In this document: positions 45,572-56,769 of the stretch, piece after piece
Numbering within the stretch: position 1 is the first letter of the stretch
Layout: the number at the start of each line of letters is the position of its first letter
NCBI GenBank assembly: GCA_022457155.1
Contig: JAJGOT010000034.1
Location: forward strand, 1,271,501-1,335,500
From: Cladopsammia gracilis
Lineage: Eukaryota; Cnidaria; Anthozoa; Scleractinia; Dendrophylliidae
Direction: 5' to 3'
DNA length: 64,000 nt
The notes under the pieces: generated by a model
Seen by the model: the letters and a program-made list of their open reading frames with translations, nothing else
What the model was told of the DNA's origin: nothing
Databases searched by the model: none
Translations under genes and position numbers: made by a program

Positions 45572-46671
45572 TTATAATCAGATAAATTATACTGTAAACG
45601 AGTTCCTTCGAGATAACTGAAACAGGTCGGCATAAAAGAGTGTAAATATATAGATGTTATTGCAAAATCAAAGGCTCCTAAAAGCCAACCCGTGAATAAG
45701 AAATGCTAACACGTAACGCAATATTGCGGTAAGCTTATGTTTTCACACTGACACGGTTTGATATATTTTTTAAAATTAAACGTAAGGATTTTTGACGAAC
45801 GCAAAAAAAGTAAATCACATTCATAATGTCCAGTTCGAATAAAAAAAGGTTGCCGGGGAAGAATTGAACCCGGGCCTTCCGAGTGCAAATCCTGGCGCGT
45901 TAGCCCACGAGACCATCGAGGAACACATACTCAACTAAGACTTAATATTTTTATTTAAAGGTAGATGCGCATCAAAACGCGTGTCTGGGTTGAAAAATCG
46001 TTTTAGATCGATTTTAATGTTGCTTTAAAGACTCCAAATGCGAAACATCTTTAAGCTTAATGTTGTTTATATTCGTTTACAACAAATTAGTTATTGTTAT
46101 CGCTGGATTCACGCTGTTCTTGTTACGAAACGCATTCGTAAAAAAGCATAACGTCACTAAGTTTATAGCTGATGGAAGGAGTGAGTGAGTGGGAGTGAAT
46201 TAGCCACCGTTACCGATAACCCGTTCATTACGCCTGCGCGTATTCACGGGTTAAAAAGAACGAGACCAATATTTCCCAATACAAACCGAACAAGCTACTT
46301 CAATAAAGTTTTTATTATAATGGCATTAATTTTTAAAAGTTTGCCGATAAATTAATTCAACCATTCTCGGCGAACACGCGCGCGCCGAAGCATATTGTTG
46401 CATTTTTCAAGCCACTTTGCAAAAAAATTAACCATAATTGTCCGCCAAACTCGAGGAAAAATGTTTCTAGTCAATAGAAAACTGTTTTCATATGTTCATT
46501 GTTTCATAAAAGGAATTTGGCGAAATGATTTCGTGAGCGGTCAATGTTAGCGCTCTGTATTACAAAATTAAGACTGCTCAGGGAACCAATCAGGTTGCTA
46601 CTTTTCATCGTGCACCAGTTTGACATATCATATAATATGATATGTCTTAAATGCCGACAGAGGAAGAGCTT
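45572..46671. other. Left part of segment B, matching 2306-3330
   Basis: Non-coding 5' flank of copy B. It contains the empty site of the Gypsy LTR at about 45648-45660 and is otherwise nearly identical to segment A. Confidence 0.6.
45851..45923 (-). other. tRNA-like relic (minus strand)
   Basis: On the minus strand tggtctcgtgggctaacgcg resembles a tRNA D-arm and gggttcaattcttcccc a T-arm, with a total length near 73 nt. Acceptor and T stems pair poorly, so it is a pseudogene or SINE head. In segment A (2514-2560) the middle part is deleted. Confidence 0.4.
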
Positions 46672-46672
46672 T

Positions 46673-47278
46673 AAGGTGGCTCCCAACAGTTTCCAGCACT
46701 TTCCAAGACTTAGATTTTGATGGGTCATTAAAACCACTCCTTATGAGTTGATGCTACAATCATGATATTAAACGAATGCCCAATGATTGGTGAACACGTT
46801 GTTATAATTTTTGTGACACAATATGTTACTATAACAACAGTATAACGTGCTAAAAACACCCTTAATTTTAGCTTTTAGTGTTAATAACTCAAAAATGACT
46901 CGGTGAACCCCATTTTTTATTGTCGAATTTTGAAATTTTCGAAAATTTAAGGTGGCTCTGAACCCCACCTACAGAATGTTTTTAAACTTTGCCAAAAGTT
47001 GCATCTTATCCTACTGTTCAAAATTCGACAATAAAAAATGGGGTTCACCGAGTCATTTTTGAGTTATTAACACTTAAAGCTAAAATTGAGGGTGTTTTTA
47101 GCACGTTATACTGTTGTTATAGTAACATATTGTGTCACAAAAATGATAACAACGTGTTCACCAATCATTGGGCATTCGTTTGATATCATGATTGTAGCAT
47201 CAACTGATAAAGAGTAGTTATAATGACCCATCAAATTCTAAGTCTTGAAAAGTGCTGGAAACTGTTGGGAGCCACCTT
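46673..47278. mobile_element. 600-bp foldback element with TTAA duplication, upstream of copy B
   Basis: The left arm begins ggtggctcccaacagtttcc; the right arm ends ggaaactgttgggagccacc; TTAA abuts both. The arms match with few differences over about 250 bp around a centre near 46980. An inner ttaaggtggctctgaacccc adds a partial third terminus. It is absent from the matching site in segment A (agctataaaaacacattgg). It ends about 130 bp before the copy B start codon. Confidence 0.8.
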
Positions 47279-47405
47279 AAATATAAAGAAAGAGTGGAAA
47301 AAGCTATGATGAGCGAAAGAAAAAAAAGAAAGCAAGATTACAAGTTTATACCTTAAATTTCGAAAATTTAAGGACTCTTTCGCCATAAATATTTTGATTG
47401 TAGAT

Positions 47406-50124
47406 ATGGCGGCGAGACAACTCTTCCGTATCACAGTTCTGTATTTCTTGGGTGAGATGCTCTACAGAGTAGTGACTCAGCAATGTACTGGCGGTGGATC
47501 GGAGGTGTCTATCCTTGGTTGGATGTTGCAAGGACATATCTATAACACGATGATAGCAGAAATTGGACTTGCGTGCGTTCATGTGTGTCGCAGAGACGAT
47601 CGGTGCCAAAGTTTCAATTGGGTGATCTCCCTCCAGATGTGTGAGTTTAGTAACAGAACTAAGGAGGCCAGACCCGAGGATTTCATTCCAAACCCAGACA
47701 GATATTATTTCACACGAGACATAAACAGAGGTAAACTAATGTTAACATTTAACATGACAGTAAACTGATTTAATTAGATATGGTGACTTCAAAGTATAGT
47801 ACAAAACCCGCATATGAGGACCAACTGGATTAAAACCTAAAGGCTGAAATTTTGCATTTAAACCAACAATGTGCAAGACTGTTTCAACTAGCTAATTTTT
47901 AACATGGCTCGTTTGGTTTGTTCTTTATATTGAATAAACCTCGCCAATTACCAACTGTTTAAAAGCTGCAACCAGGGGAGAGCGGGCTGATATTCCCCTT
48001 TGGGGAATATTACATTTCATATTCCCCTGGAGATGGCCGCAGGTCGAGATATGGCAACTTCAAAGTAAACTACAAAACCCACATATGAGGACCAACTGGA
48101 TTAAAGGCTGGCTGGCTGAAATTGAACCTTTAAACTGAGTGTACTCTCTCTAAGCCGGAGACCTACGAGACCAGCCTCCTTAGAGAGGTGTCCCCTTACA
48201 GAGACAAAGAAGACAACACTAAAATGAAATTCAAACAAAGAAGTGAAATTTGCTAGTAACCAGCCAAACACTGATGTCCGCTTTAAAAGAGTTCACCTTT
48301 CCCTTTTTTTTCAGTCAAACTCGGTTCCATTCCTCAGCTGCCAGCTGAGACGTGCAAAGAAATAAAAGCCAGTGAAGGAGAAGCTGTCAGCGGGAAATAC
48401 TGGTTAAATACCATAAAATCTGGCATGAGTGTTCTTGCTCACTGTGATATGGAGACAGATGGTGAGTTCAATTTTGAAATGTCTTTCTCGTGTTATTGAT
48501 ATCAGGCCGACGAGCTATGTAAATTAGGATTATAGGGTGGAGATTAAGGGCGGGTGAGTGGGAACTTTTCTTTTTTGGGGTGTGGGGGGATTTTGATCTT
48601 GGGTCTGATTATCTTCAAAAGAACATCCAATTTTGCCATTTAGAATTTTCGACTGGGTATCATCCGTGTTGCAAGAAGAACTGGGTACTAATCTGACGGT
48701 CCTTGTATTCAAATGTAGGGTCACGATAAAACAAAAAAAAAAACAAAGATTCCATTAAGCTATGTCACTGCTAAAAGCAAGAAAAAATCCTTCATAGAGC
48801 TGAAATCTGAACATGGAATAATAAACGAATTGCCATGTTCAAGTAATAAGTTATATCCATATTTTTGCTTTTCGGATCTACCATCTGAGAGCCATGGTTT
48901 GTTATGGACTTATCACGCCATGTTAACGCAAATCTTTACATTTCTCTGCAAAAGACGTCTAAAATGCAAAAATAACAACTACTACAAATAGATAGATAGA
49001 TAGATGGATAGATAATCTTTATTTAAACACGGTAAAAATTCGTCAGCTAAAAATCATTATAATACTTAACACAAAGCAATAAACTAATATTAAAAAATGT
49101 CTATATATGAAGAATTTAATTAAATAATAAAAAGCTGCTTTCCACGAATGCCGTGCCTTATAGTTCCCCTTTGAGAAGTCGTTTAAATTGCCCAAGGGAC
49201 TCAGCTTTTCTTACATTATGAGAAAGGCTGTTCCAGAGCATGGCGCCACTATAACTGAAACTATTTTTATAATAGTTTGTGCGCGGCAATGGAACATTAA
49301 GTTTATCCTCAGAAATAACGCAAGCACAATTCTGCATTAAATGCTGCAAATATATCAGTGCTGTAGCGAATTCGTTGTTAAACCATAGGACAAATTATCA
49401 ATTCATGTAACATGTGGCGACAATTTTTTTTATCATTAACAATTCCAATAATTAATCGTATCAATAACAAAATCCTCGAATGTGATAGGTCATCAGTGCG
49501 CCTATTTCGGACGTAATTGGCGCGCGGTCACGAGGGTGTCCAATTACAGCTATCCAATTACAACTTTTTGTAATTGGATAGCTGTAATTGGACACCTACG
49601 TTGCACGTGCGTCAATCAGGTGCACTTCAATGGTTTTTTCTCGCTGTTTCCCCCTGCTTTCAATATCCTTGACGTTTTGAGTACAAAAAACTCCACATAG
49701 ACATTTTAATCTCGAATTTTGTTATTGATTCGATTAATTAGTAATCGAACTTCCTGTTGTACAATTCAGGGATAATGGTGCTCGTAATTTCAAATCGTCC
49801 TCGCACTAAGCGCTGGGCCGATTTGAAATTACTCGCGCGATTACTCCCTGAATTGTACTCCACTCAGTCCATTTACTATTACTAAAACACGTTTGTCTAA
49901 TCAAATCGTTTTGATAGATATATGTAAAGATTATTTCAAAGATTTTTAAATTCGACGTAGTCTCCGCTTCAACCACGCAGTATAGTGATAGCGATTTTAT
50001 GAATATTTGATGATATTACATTTTTTAGCATGGAAATATTTGTATATACACCAGATTTATTATGGGATGAGTAAGGTTAATTATTAGACTAGCAGCATTT
50101 ATGATTTTTTACTATTACTATGCG

Positions 50125-50166
<42 letters not shown>

Positions 50167-50167
50167 T

Positions 50168-50215
<48 letters not shown>

Positions 50216-52877
50216 ATCCATGATCGAGAGCCAAAAATTTTTCCGTCCGGCCCGACCTAACTCAGTCAATAAGTATTTTATAATATGACTAGAAAGTACA
50301 AGAATAGTCGTGCAGTGCAAGGCCACTTGAACTCGAGCGGGGCCGGACGGCTTTTTCCGGACCGGCTCACGTCAATACGTCCGGCCCCGCTCACGTCACC
50401 TCGCGATTCTATTTTCTGTAGGATTACATCAGCGGGGCCGTACGGTCATATTATAATCATTATTATATTGTATTATTTTACTATTTATTTTACCCACAAC
50501 CGACAAGCTCTGTAGCTTAATTTTTATCGTTTTAAAATAAAGGTCATCCATCCATCCATCCATCCACCCACCCGTCCGTCCGTCCGTCCATCCGTCCATC
50601 CATCCACTTATTAGTATATGTAGTTATATATTTTCACGGCTTTTGTGAAAAACAAAAGTGCAATTATTTGTAATTTTTGACAAAGTCACCGTGGGTAAAT
50701 AAAGTTTTTCTATTCTATTCTATTCTATGTAGGCTAAAAAGGAAGGAACCAGTTTTTTGAAAACATCGGAACAATCAATCATAACCCTTATTGAACAATA
50801 TGTTTGTTTGTTTCTGTTATTATATATTTAGATGTTGACGAGTGCACTGCCTCTTCTCCTGTCTGTGACGCCAATGCTAACTGCACGAATTCTCGAGGCT
50901 CTTATAAATGTACTTGCAAATCAGGATTCTCCGGTAATGGAAAAACGTGCCAAGGTGAGAACGCCAACTTAACCGATTATATAATTTCATTCTTCGCGTC
51001 ATTCAATGATCTTAATTACGTTTCGGTGATTTTTGACTTCATGGAAAAGTGTTAGACACAAAATGGCGGATCTAAGATGGCGAGTTTGGAAAATAACGAC
51101 GAACTTTGTGCGTCTATTGAAATCATTATTGAGAAATTACACCTTATAACAGTGCTATAAAATACCTTTTCAAGTTTTCAAGTTTCATTATCAAAGTTGA
51201 AGTACTCTTGAACAAACGTTCCGCGTCCGCTTGTACAATAGCCCGCGTGGAGCTAGAAAAGAGAAAGGGGGGACGCGCACGCGAAGTACGTGAAGAAAGC
51301 TCCCTTCCTTTGTGCTCCGCTCTCTACACGCGCTTTGCGCGCGCCTGCCACGCAGGCTACTTGCACAAGTAAAAATGGGTTGTCGATTTCTATTATTTCT
51401 TGGAAACAGGATGTCGAAATGATTAGACAGATCGAAATGATCAGTCAAGTGAAAACAGCGAACCAAATTGGATGCCGGGCCGTGTTACGTTGGTGTATTT
51501 AGTGGTCTGGCTTTAACAGACTTAACAAGAAGAATAACAAGACGAAATATGACATAAGTTTTTTGGACTTTTTAAGATATCGATGAATGCAGCCAAGGAT
51601 CTCACAAATGCCTCCCCAATCTTGCTAACTGCACTAATACGATTGGTTCCTACAACTGTACTTGCATCAACGCTGAGCACGTGGGAGATGGAAAGGAAAG
51701 CTGCCAGCATCCAGGCAAGGATCACTTCTTGTGAATTGAATATTTAATATATTTTTTTAATGAAAAGCACAAAAGCAAGGAAATGTTTAGTTATTACTAT
51801 AAGTGACAACTCACTTGGGAGAATAGAGTAAATAGATCATAGTAGTTTGGATGTTATATTTGATATTTTCAGTCTACTTATATCATAATCATTACGTTTT
51901 CATTTAGAGTTTATATTGTTATTAGTAACATTTAATATTTAATTTGTAATACTGTTATGCGCAGGTGATTATGAATATTAAATATTATTATTTTATTATT
52001 ATATTTACCTGTTTCATGTTTAATTTCAAAAATTCATTAATAATTCATGAGCATATCAGCCAATCACACGACGCAAATCGATCACGTGTATGAGCCTTTA
52101 TACCTGGTAATCTACGGTCATTATGAAAAGCCTGGTGGCGGCTTTGATTTCAGTCACAGGGGAGTTCGGGGCTGAATGGGCAAACAATGCAATTATCGCT
52201 GAATTTTTAATGAGAATGATTTTAAAATGACTGTGATATTTATATTAAGATCACACGTAATCTTTATATAAAGATTACTGATATGGGAAGTAATTGTTCA
52301 GGATTCTTAGTGCAACAAATGGTGACTTTAATATTTTTGTGCAGTACTGCTTTACGAAATCTGGTCTTTTGCCATTCTATTTTGGAATCTTCTCAACAAA
52401 ATAAACAACCAACAGTTTAACAAGTGAGCCGTTATTTGAATGACACCAGCGCCCTCGTGTAAATTGCCAGGTAAGCGACTGGTTCGCAGATGCAAGCTGC
52501 TTATTTCTACTCGTTCTCTACCTCTGAAAAAAAAATGTCAGCCGTTTTATCTACCGTACCTGACAACTTTAGTATAGCATTTTTCAGTAGATGTTTTCCC
52601 TCAGAACTATAAAATCCCAAAACTTTCGACAGGAGCCGGGAAGCAATGGTCACTTCGACGAAAACGTGGCAAATGTGTTGTATGCTAATCAGTCTGGTCT
52701 ACTTGTTTTTCTCGTATGCTAATTTCCTCTCTGCACAAAAGCGCAATTGTTTTAATTCCGAAGGGACACGCTTTTGAAAGAAGGGCCGTTTTTATACTAG
52801 AGACGCATTATCCGTCCAGACGAATAATGCGTCTATCGTGTTATGCGTCTAGTGTAAAGACGGGACGAACAACTAGA

Positions 52878-52908
<31 letters not shown>

Positions 52909-52933
52909 AACATTTGTAGTTCGTCTGGTTATG

Positions 52934-52978
<45 letters not shown>

Positions 52979-53033
52979 CGAACTATCTTTCGAAATTAGT
53001 CTTGAACGACGCACTACGAAAGATAGTTCGTCT

Positions 53034-53075
<42 letters not shown>

Positions 53076-53100
53076 CATAACCAGACGAACTACAAATGTT

Positions 53101-53131
<31 letters not shown>

Positions 53132-55851
53132 TCTAGTATAAAAACGGCCAATGTATTATCAGGTGTAAAAACTCTCGGCTTCGCCTCGAGTTTTTAAACC
53201 TGATAATACACTACTGCTAGTTTTTTTAAACTATACTTGAAATAGAAGTAACAAACTCATTTATTTTTAATAATAATGTATATAAAATAATATTTTAAGA
53301 GGAGGCCTCCAATCACCTAATGGTGGTTTTCGGGAGGGTCCTCTAAATGAAGGTCAAAAATACAAAAAAAAACTAAATACGGCTAAAAATTAAGGCCCCG
53401 TCCACACTAATCCGTTTTCAAACGAAAACGGAGCTGTTTTGCTCCGTTTTCAAAAAGGTTTGCGTCCACACTTATCGTTTTCGCATCGTTTTCGCCCGTC
53501 CACATTACAACGCCGTATTGTTTTGAAGACGCTTTGATACCCTAAGTGCGCATGCTCAAATGAACTCTACGCATGCGCATTTCAATATATCGACCCGCGA
53601 AATTGGCGCCATTCTTGATTCTTTGTTGTTGAGTGTTGTTTTGGTTTAGAATTCTTCGATATTTTTCTTCTAAACAATGCCAAAAACAGCTGGAAAGCAA
53701 CCAAAACCTAAAACATACTGTTTCACATGGACTGATGATGAAGTCGAGCTACTTCTGAAAGTCACAAACGAATACAAAGTGCAGAAAAGCACCGAGAGTG
53801 TAGACTGGGAGTCAGTCCAGTCGAAGTATGGCGACATCTTGGATATGTTGCACGGTCGAGTGGTCTGGCTATTTTGATGACGTAACCGTTTTCAGGTAGC
53901 ATCGTTTTCTCCGTCCAGCGTTTTCAAAAAGCATCGTTTTCAAATCGCTCCACTCTGGAGAGCGTTTTCGAATCGCTCCGTTTTCAGGCCCCGTCCACAC
54001 TAATCCGTTTTCAAACGAAAACGGAGCTGTTTTGCTCCGGATACGGCTATCGTCCACACTACAACGCCGAAAACGATCACTGAAAACGGAGCGATTTGAA
54101 AACCCTCTCCAGAGTGGAGCGATTTGAAAACGATGCTTTTTGAAAACGCTGTTTTCTGGTGTGGACGGAGAAAACGATGCTATCTGAAAACGGTTACGTC
54201 ATCAAAATAGCCAGACCACTCGACCGTGAAACATATCCAAGATGTCGCCATACTTCGACTGGACTGACTCCCAGTCTACACTCTCGGTGCTTTTCTGTAC
54301 TTTGTATTCGTTTGTGACTTTCAGAAGTAGCTCGACTTCATCATCAGTCCATGTGAAACAGTATGTTTTAGGTTTTGGTTGCTTTCCAGCTGTTCTTGGC
54401 ATCGTTTAGAAGGAAAATATCGAAGAATTCTAAACCAAAACAACACTCAACAACAAAGAATCAAGAATGGCGCCAATTTCGCGGGCCGATATATTGAAAT
54501 GCGCATGCGTAGAGTTCATTTGAGCATGCGCACTTAGGGTATCAAAGCGTTTTCAAAACAATACGGCGTTGTAATGTGGACGGGCGAAAACGATACGAAA
54601 ACGATAAGTGTGGACGCAAACCATTTTGAAAACGGAGCAAAACAGCTCCGTTTTCGTTTGAAAACGGATTAGTGTGGACGGGGCCTAAATAAGGTTTAAA
54701 ACTACAACTAAGATTAAAAATACTAACTACGGTTCAAAATGGTTTAATAAAAACTGTTTCAGTTTGTGTTTAAAAATCGTTTATGGCATCAGTCTCTTGA
54801 ACTCACTCGGCAGGAAGCCCGATCGTTTATTGCTTTATATTGTGTTTTGTTTCTGCCCCATTCCGTTCTTGGCCTACTGACTTTTGGGCATGTAACAATT
54901 TCGGGTATTATAACCGCGTTGTTGGCTCATTGTAGAACTGAACACGTCGAAATGTTCGGGGATCTTTCCCTCAATGCATCTTGCACAAGAACATCGATGA
55001 CCGAAACGCCTCGCGTGCAGTGGGGCCCACCGCAATGCTAGCCTGTTCCAGGCGTTAAGCTTGTGGCGCGCGAAAGAAAAATTGAGCGCAAGAGAAAAAA
55101 CGAGGGGAGGCGCCGACCCTATAGCGCAACGCGCCGCTTTTCGCTGCTCTCCACAATCTAAACGCCTGGAAGAGGCTACCGTAATGCATGCAATGGGGCC
55201 CATTTTATTCAGCAAATAAATGCCGTATAAAGTAGTCCCTGTTATGATTTACACTAATAAAAGACTGAAGTACTGTCCTTTTTCGTCTTTTAAGGACGGG
55301 CTTTTCATTCAGGATCCATCTTTCCCGCCGATATTCATTTTGTCGGCAAAGGAAAGTACCATGAAAAGAAAGGACCGACCCAGCAGTCTTGGATCACGTG
55401 ATCAGACCGTCTGTCTAACTTGTTGATCGGCTTTTCATTCTTTGTTCTCTTTTCCTTAGAATGTCAAAATTACACTACCTTGAACAATGCTGACAGAAAG
55501 GTGACGTATGGATTATCTCATGGACGTTGCGACAATACAATTAGTCCTGGATGGTTTCGCTTTGAAGGGGCTGCAGGGACAAGGATGGCTACTTCTCCTT
55601 GTCCACCAATCAATAGGTGTGACGCTTCCTGGCCCGGCTATATAAATGGGAAGAATCCCACAGTAGCAGACGGCAAGGTCACCAGGCAGGTGTGTTTCCA
55701 TTGTGGTTATTATCATTCTCAGTATAGTAATTACGACAACTGCTGTTATTGGTCGACTAATATCCAAGTTAGAAACTGCGGTTCTTACTATGTGTACTAC
55801 CTTAGCGGTGCACCAGCTAGTTGCAATTACCGCTACTGTGGTAGTGACTAA
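47406..55851 (+). CDS. Secreted PAN-EGF-EGF-D8C protein, copy B (5 exons, 374 aa)
   Basis: Exons are 47406-47730, 48315-48461, 50832-50954, 51577-51714 and 55460-55851, with the same phase 1 joins as copy A. The PAN exon differs from copy A at about 7 residues, the fibrinogen-like stub at 1 (AHCDMETD), EGF1 at 3 and EGF2 at about 10. The D8C exon differs at about 30 and is 10 residues longer, mainly through an insertion after QVCFH ([11 protein letters not shown]). The conserved D8C core ([41 protein letters not shown]) and its cysteines are kept, so both copies look functional. Intron 4 again starts with GC. Introns are larger than in copy A because of LINE, MITE and foldback insertions. Confidence 0.8.
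48991..49312 (-). mobile_element. LINE 3' fragment in intron 2 of copy B
   Basis: The minus frame reads [22 protein letters not shown] and [20 protein letters not shown], the usual end of a cnidarian LINE ORF2. Its tail is a gata repeat (48991-49012 on plus). aaata flanks it at 48986-48990 and 49313-49317. Copy A has an empty site at about 4711-4717. Severely 5'-truncated. Confidence 0.75.
49451..49742. mobile_element. MITE (aatcgtatcaataacaaaat family) in intron 2 of copy B
   Basis: Ends ttaatcgtatcaataacaaa and its inverse ttgttattgattcgattaa. It carries an inner hairpin ttggatagctgtaattggac. Followed by the same ccctgaattgtactccactc block as at 8243-8670. Not present at the matching place in copy A. 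Confidence 0.65.
50125..50275. mobile_element. Inverted-repeat element in intron 2 of copy B
   Basis: attgactgagtgggagggcc and gggccggacgg-like bases at the left are inverted at the right (ccgtccggcccgacc, actcagtcaat). A central GC hairpin cggaccgagcgcagcgaggtccg sits near 50185. No coding frame. Confidence 0.6.
50540..50612 (+). repeat. Microsatellite, (CATC)n with (CGTC)n variants
   Basis: catccatccatccatccacc, then ccgtccgtccgtccgtccatcc. A (ttcta)n run at 50706-50726 after aataaag may be the tail of a nearby retroposon. Confidence 0.8.
51715..52780. other. Intron 4 of copy B, first part
   Basis: Includes the empty site of the 1.3-kb element (about 51905). Otherwise no recognised gene. 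Confidence 0.4.
52782..53152. mobile_element. 370-bp foldback element built of gacgcattatccgtc repeats
   Basis: Left ggccgtttttatactagaga and right tctctagtataaaaacggcc are exact inverses. The arms contain several agacgcattatccgtctgg units and their inverses. A separate small hairpin (taaaaactc/gagttttta) lies at 53155-53212. Confidence 0.75.
53677..53877 (+). CDS. SANT/Myb-like short protein in the left foldback arm (66 aa)
   Basis: Starts at an ATG ([20 protein letters not shown]). The stretch [18 protein letters not shown] with a later [13 protein letters not shown] looks like the first part of a Myb/SANT-like DNA-binding domain, then the frame ends in WLF. Only two residues differ from the reverse copy at 54202-54402. 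It may be a first exon whose partner exons are lost. No sign of independent function. Confidence 0.5.
   Translation: MPKTAGKQPKPKTYCFTWTDDEVELLLKVTNEYKVQKSTESVDWESVQSKYGDILDMLHGRVVWLF
54202..54402 (-). CDS. SANT/Myb-like short protein in the right foldback arm (66 aa, inverted copy)
   Basis: Same protein as 53677-53877 except R for K at residue 3 and F for L at residue 57. The near identity on opposite strands fits a recent inverted duplication, or correction between the arms. Confidence 0.5.
   Translation of the reverse strand: MPRTAGKQPKPKTYCFTWTDDEVELLLKVTNEYKVQKSTESVDWESVQSKYGDILDMFHGRVVWLF
55035..55185. mobile_element. Inverted-repeat element upstream of the copy B D8C exon
   Basis: agcctgttccaggcgtt at the left is inverted at the right as aacgcctggaagaggct. 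The interior is GC-rich with gcgcgcgaaag. No counterpart stands before the D8C exon of copy A. Confidence 0.5.
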
Positions 55852-55898
55852 ATACAAGGTACAACGCAGTCATGAGTCGTTACACGTAATAAAAAACA

Positions 55899-56192
55899 TA
55901 ATCGTATCAAAAATAAAATTCTAGATTGTGATTGGTCATCCGCGCAACTATTTCTTTCGTAAATTGACGCGCGGTTATACTGTAGTAGTGACTAAACACA
56001 AGGTACAACACAGTCAGTAGTCGTTACACGTGATAACAAAATTATAGATTGTGATTGGTCATCCGCTCACCTATTACTTACGTAAATTGACGCGCGGTCA
56101 CGTGTGTGTCCAATTACAGCTATCCAATAACAACTTTTTGCAATTGGATAGCTGTAATTGGACACCTATGTTGTATGTGTCAATACGTGCGT

Positions 56193-56233
<41 letters not shown>

Positions 56234-56358
56234 TGTTGGTTCTTTTTTTGCTGTTTGTTTACTGGTTTTAAACTGATGGAAAATATCCCTGACGTTTTTA
56301 GGGGAATAAAGTCCACATAGATCTTTTTATCTCGAATTTTATTATTGATACGATTAAG
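55899..56358. mobile_element. MITE with an internal duplication, 3' flank of copy B
   Basis: Same family as 8243-8522. It contains a second copy of the end of the gene (gtagtgactaaacacaaggt at 55984-56003), an (ATT)n run (56195-56233) and aataaa at 56305-56310. Confidence 0.6.
56195..56233 (+). repeat. (ATT)n microsatellite
   Basis: About 13 uninterrupted att units inside the MITE downstream of copy B; absent from the segment A copy. Confidence 0.9.
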
Positions 56359-56769
56359 TAGCAGCTGGACTTTGTTTCGTTCAATTAATCAAATAATTCA
56401 AATAATCCTTGCGCTACGCACTCGGCCGAATTGACCGATGACTACCTGAATTGTACTCCACTCAGTCCAATTATTATTACTTTTAACGGCTTTAGGCTGA
56501 TTTCAACTGTACAGCTGTTGTTTACAATAACGTTACGCGACAATCGTAAGCAAATCACAGTGTAGGTTACACTTACAAGATACCATTAGTGTCGTAGTTT
56601 TATTGCTTTATAAGTATATTGCATGTAACCGTCTAAATCGGTCTTAACATAGTTTGAAATCTGCGCGCGCTCTGATTGGCTAAAAACGTATTTTATTGCT
56701 TTCGTAGTGCGTTCCGCAACACAAACCTAAAACATTAGAAAGCGTTTTTGGCATATGTAGACCATTATA

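Larger units (their letters stand above)
53394..54685. mobile_element. 1.29-kb foldback element with TAA duplication and inverted SANT/Myb-like frames (PIF/Harbinger-like)
   Basis: Both ends are ggccccgtccacactaatcc, inverted, with TAA directly outside at 53391-53393 and 54686-54688. Each arm of about 620 bp carries the same 66-residue frame, forward in the left arm and reverse in the right. A partial third copy of the terminus lies at about 53991-54041, so the element probably arose by insertion or joining of two copies. TAA target sites and a Myb/SANT-like protein are both hallmarks of PIF/Harbinger transposons. No transposase is present. Confidence 0.75.

Noticed and set aside
45851..45923. 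Functional tRNA gene on the minus strand
   Set aside because: Box A- and box B-like parts are present but acceptor and T stems do not pair. The segment A copy is deleted in the middle.
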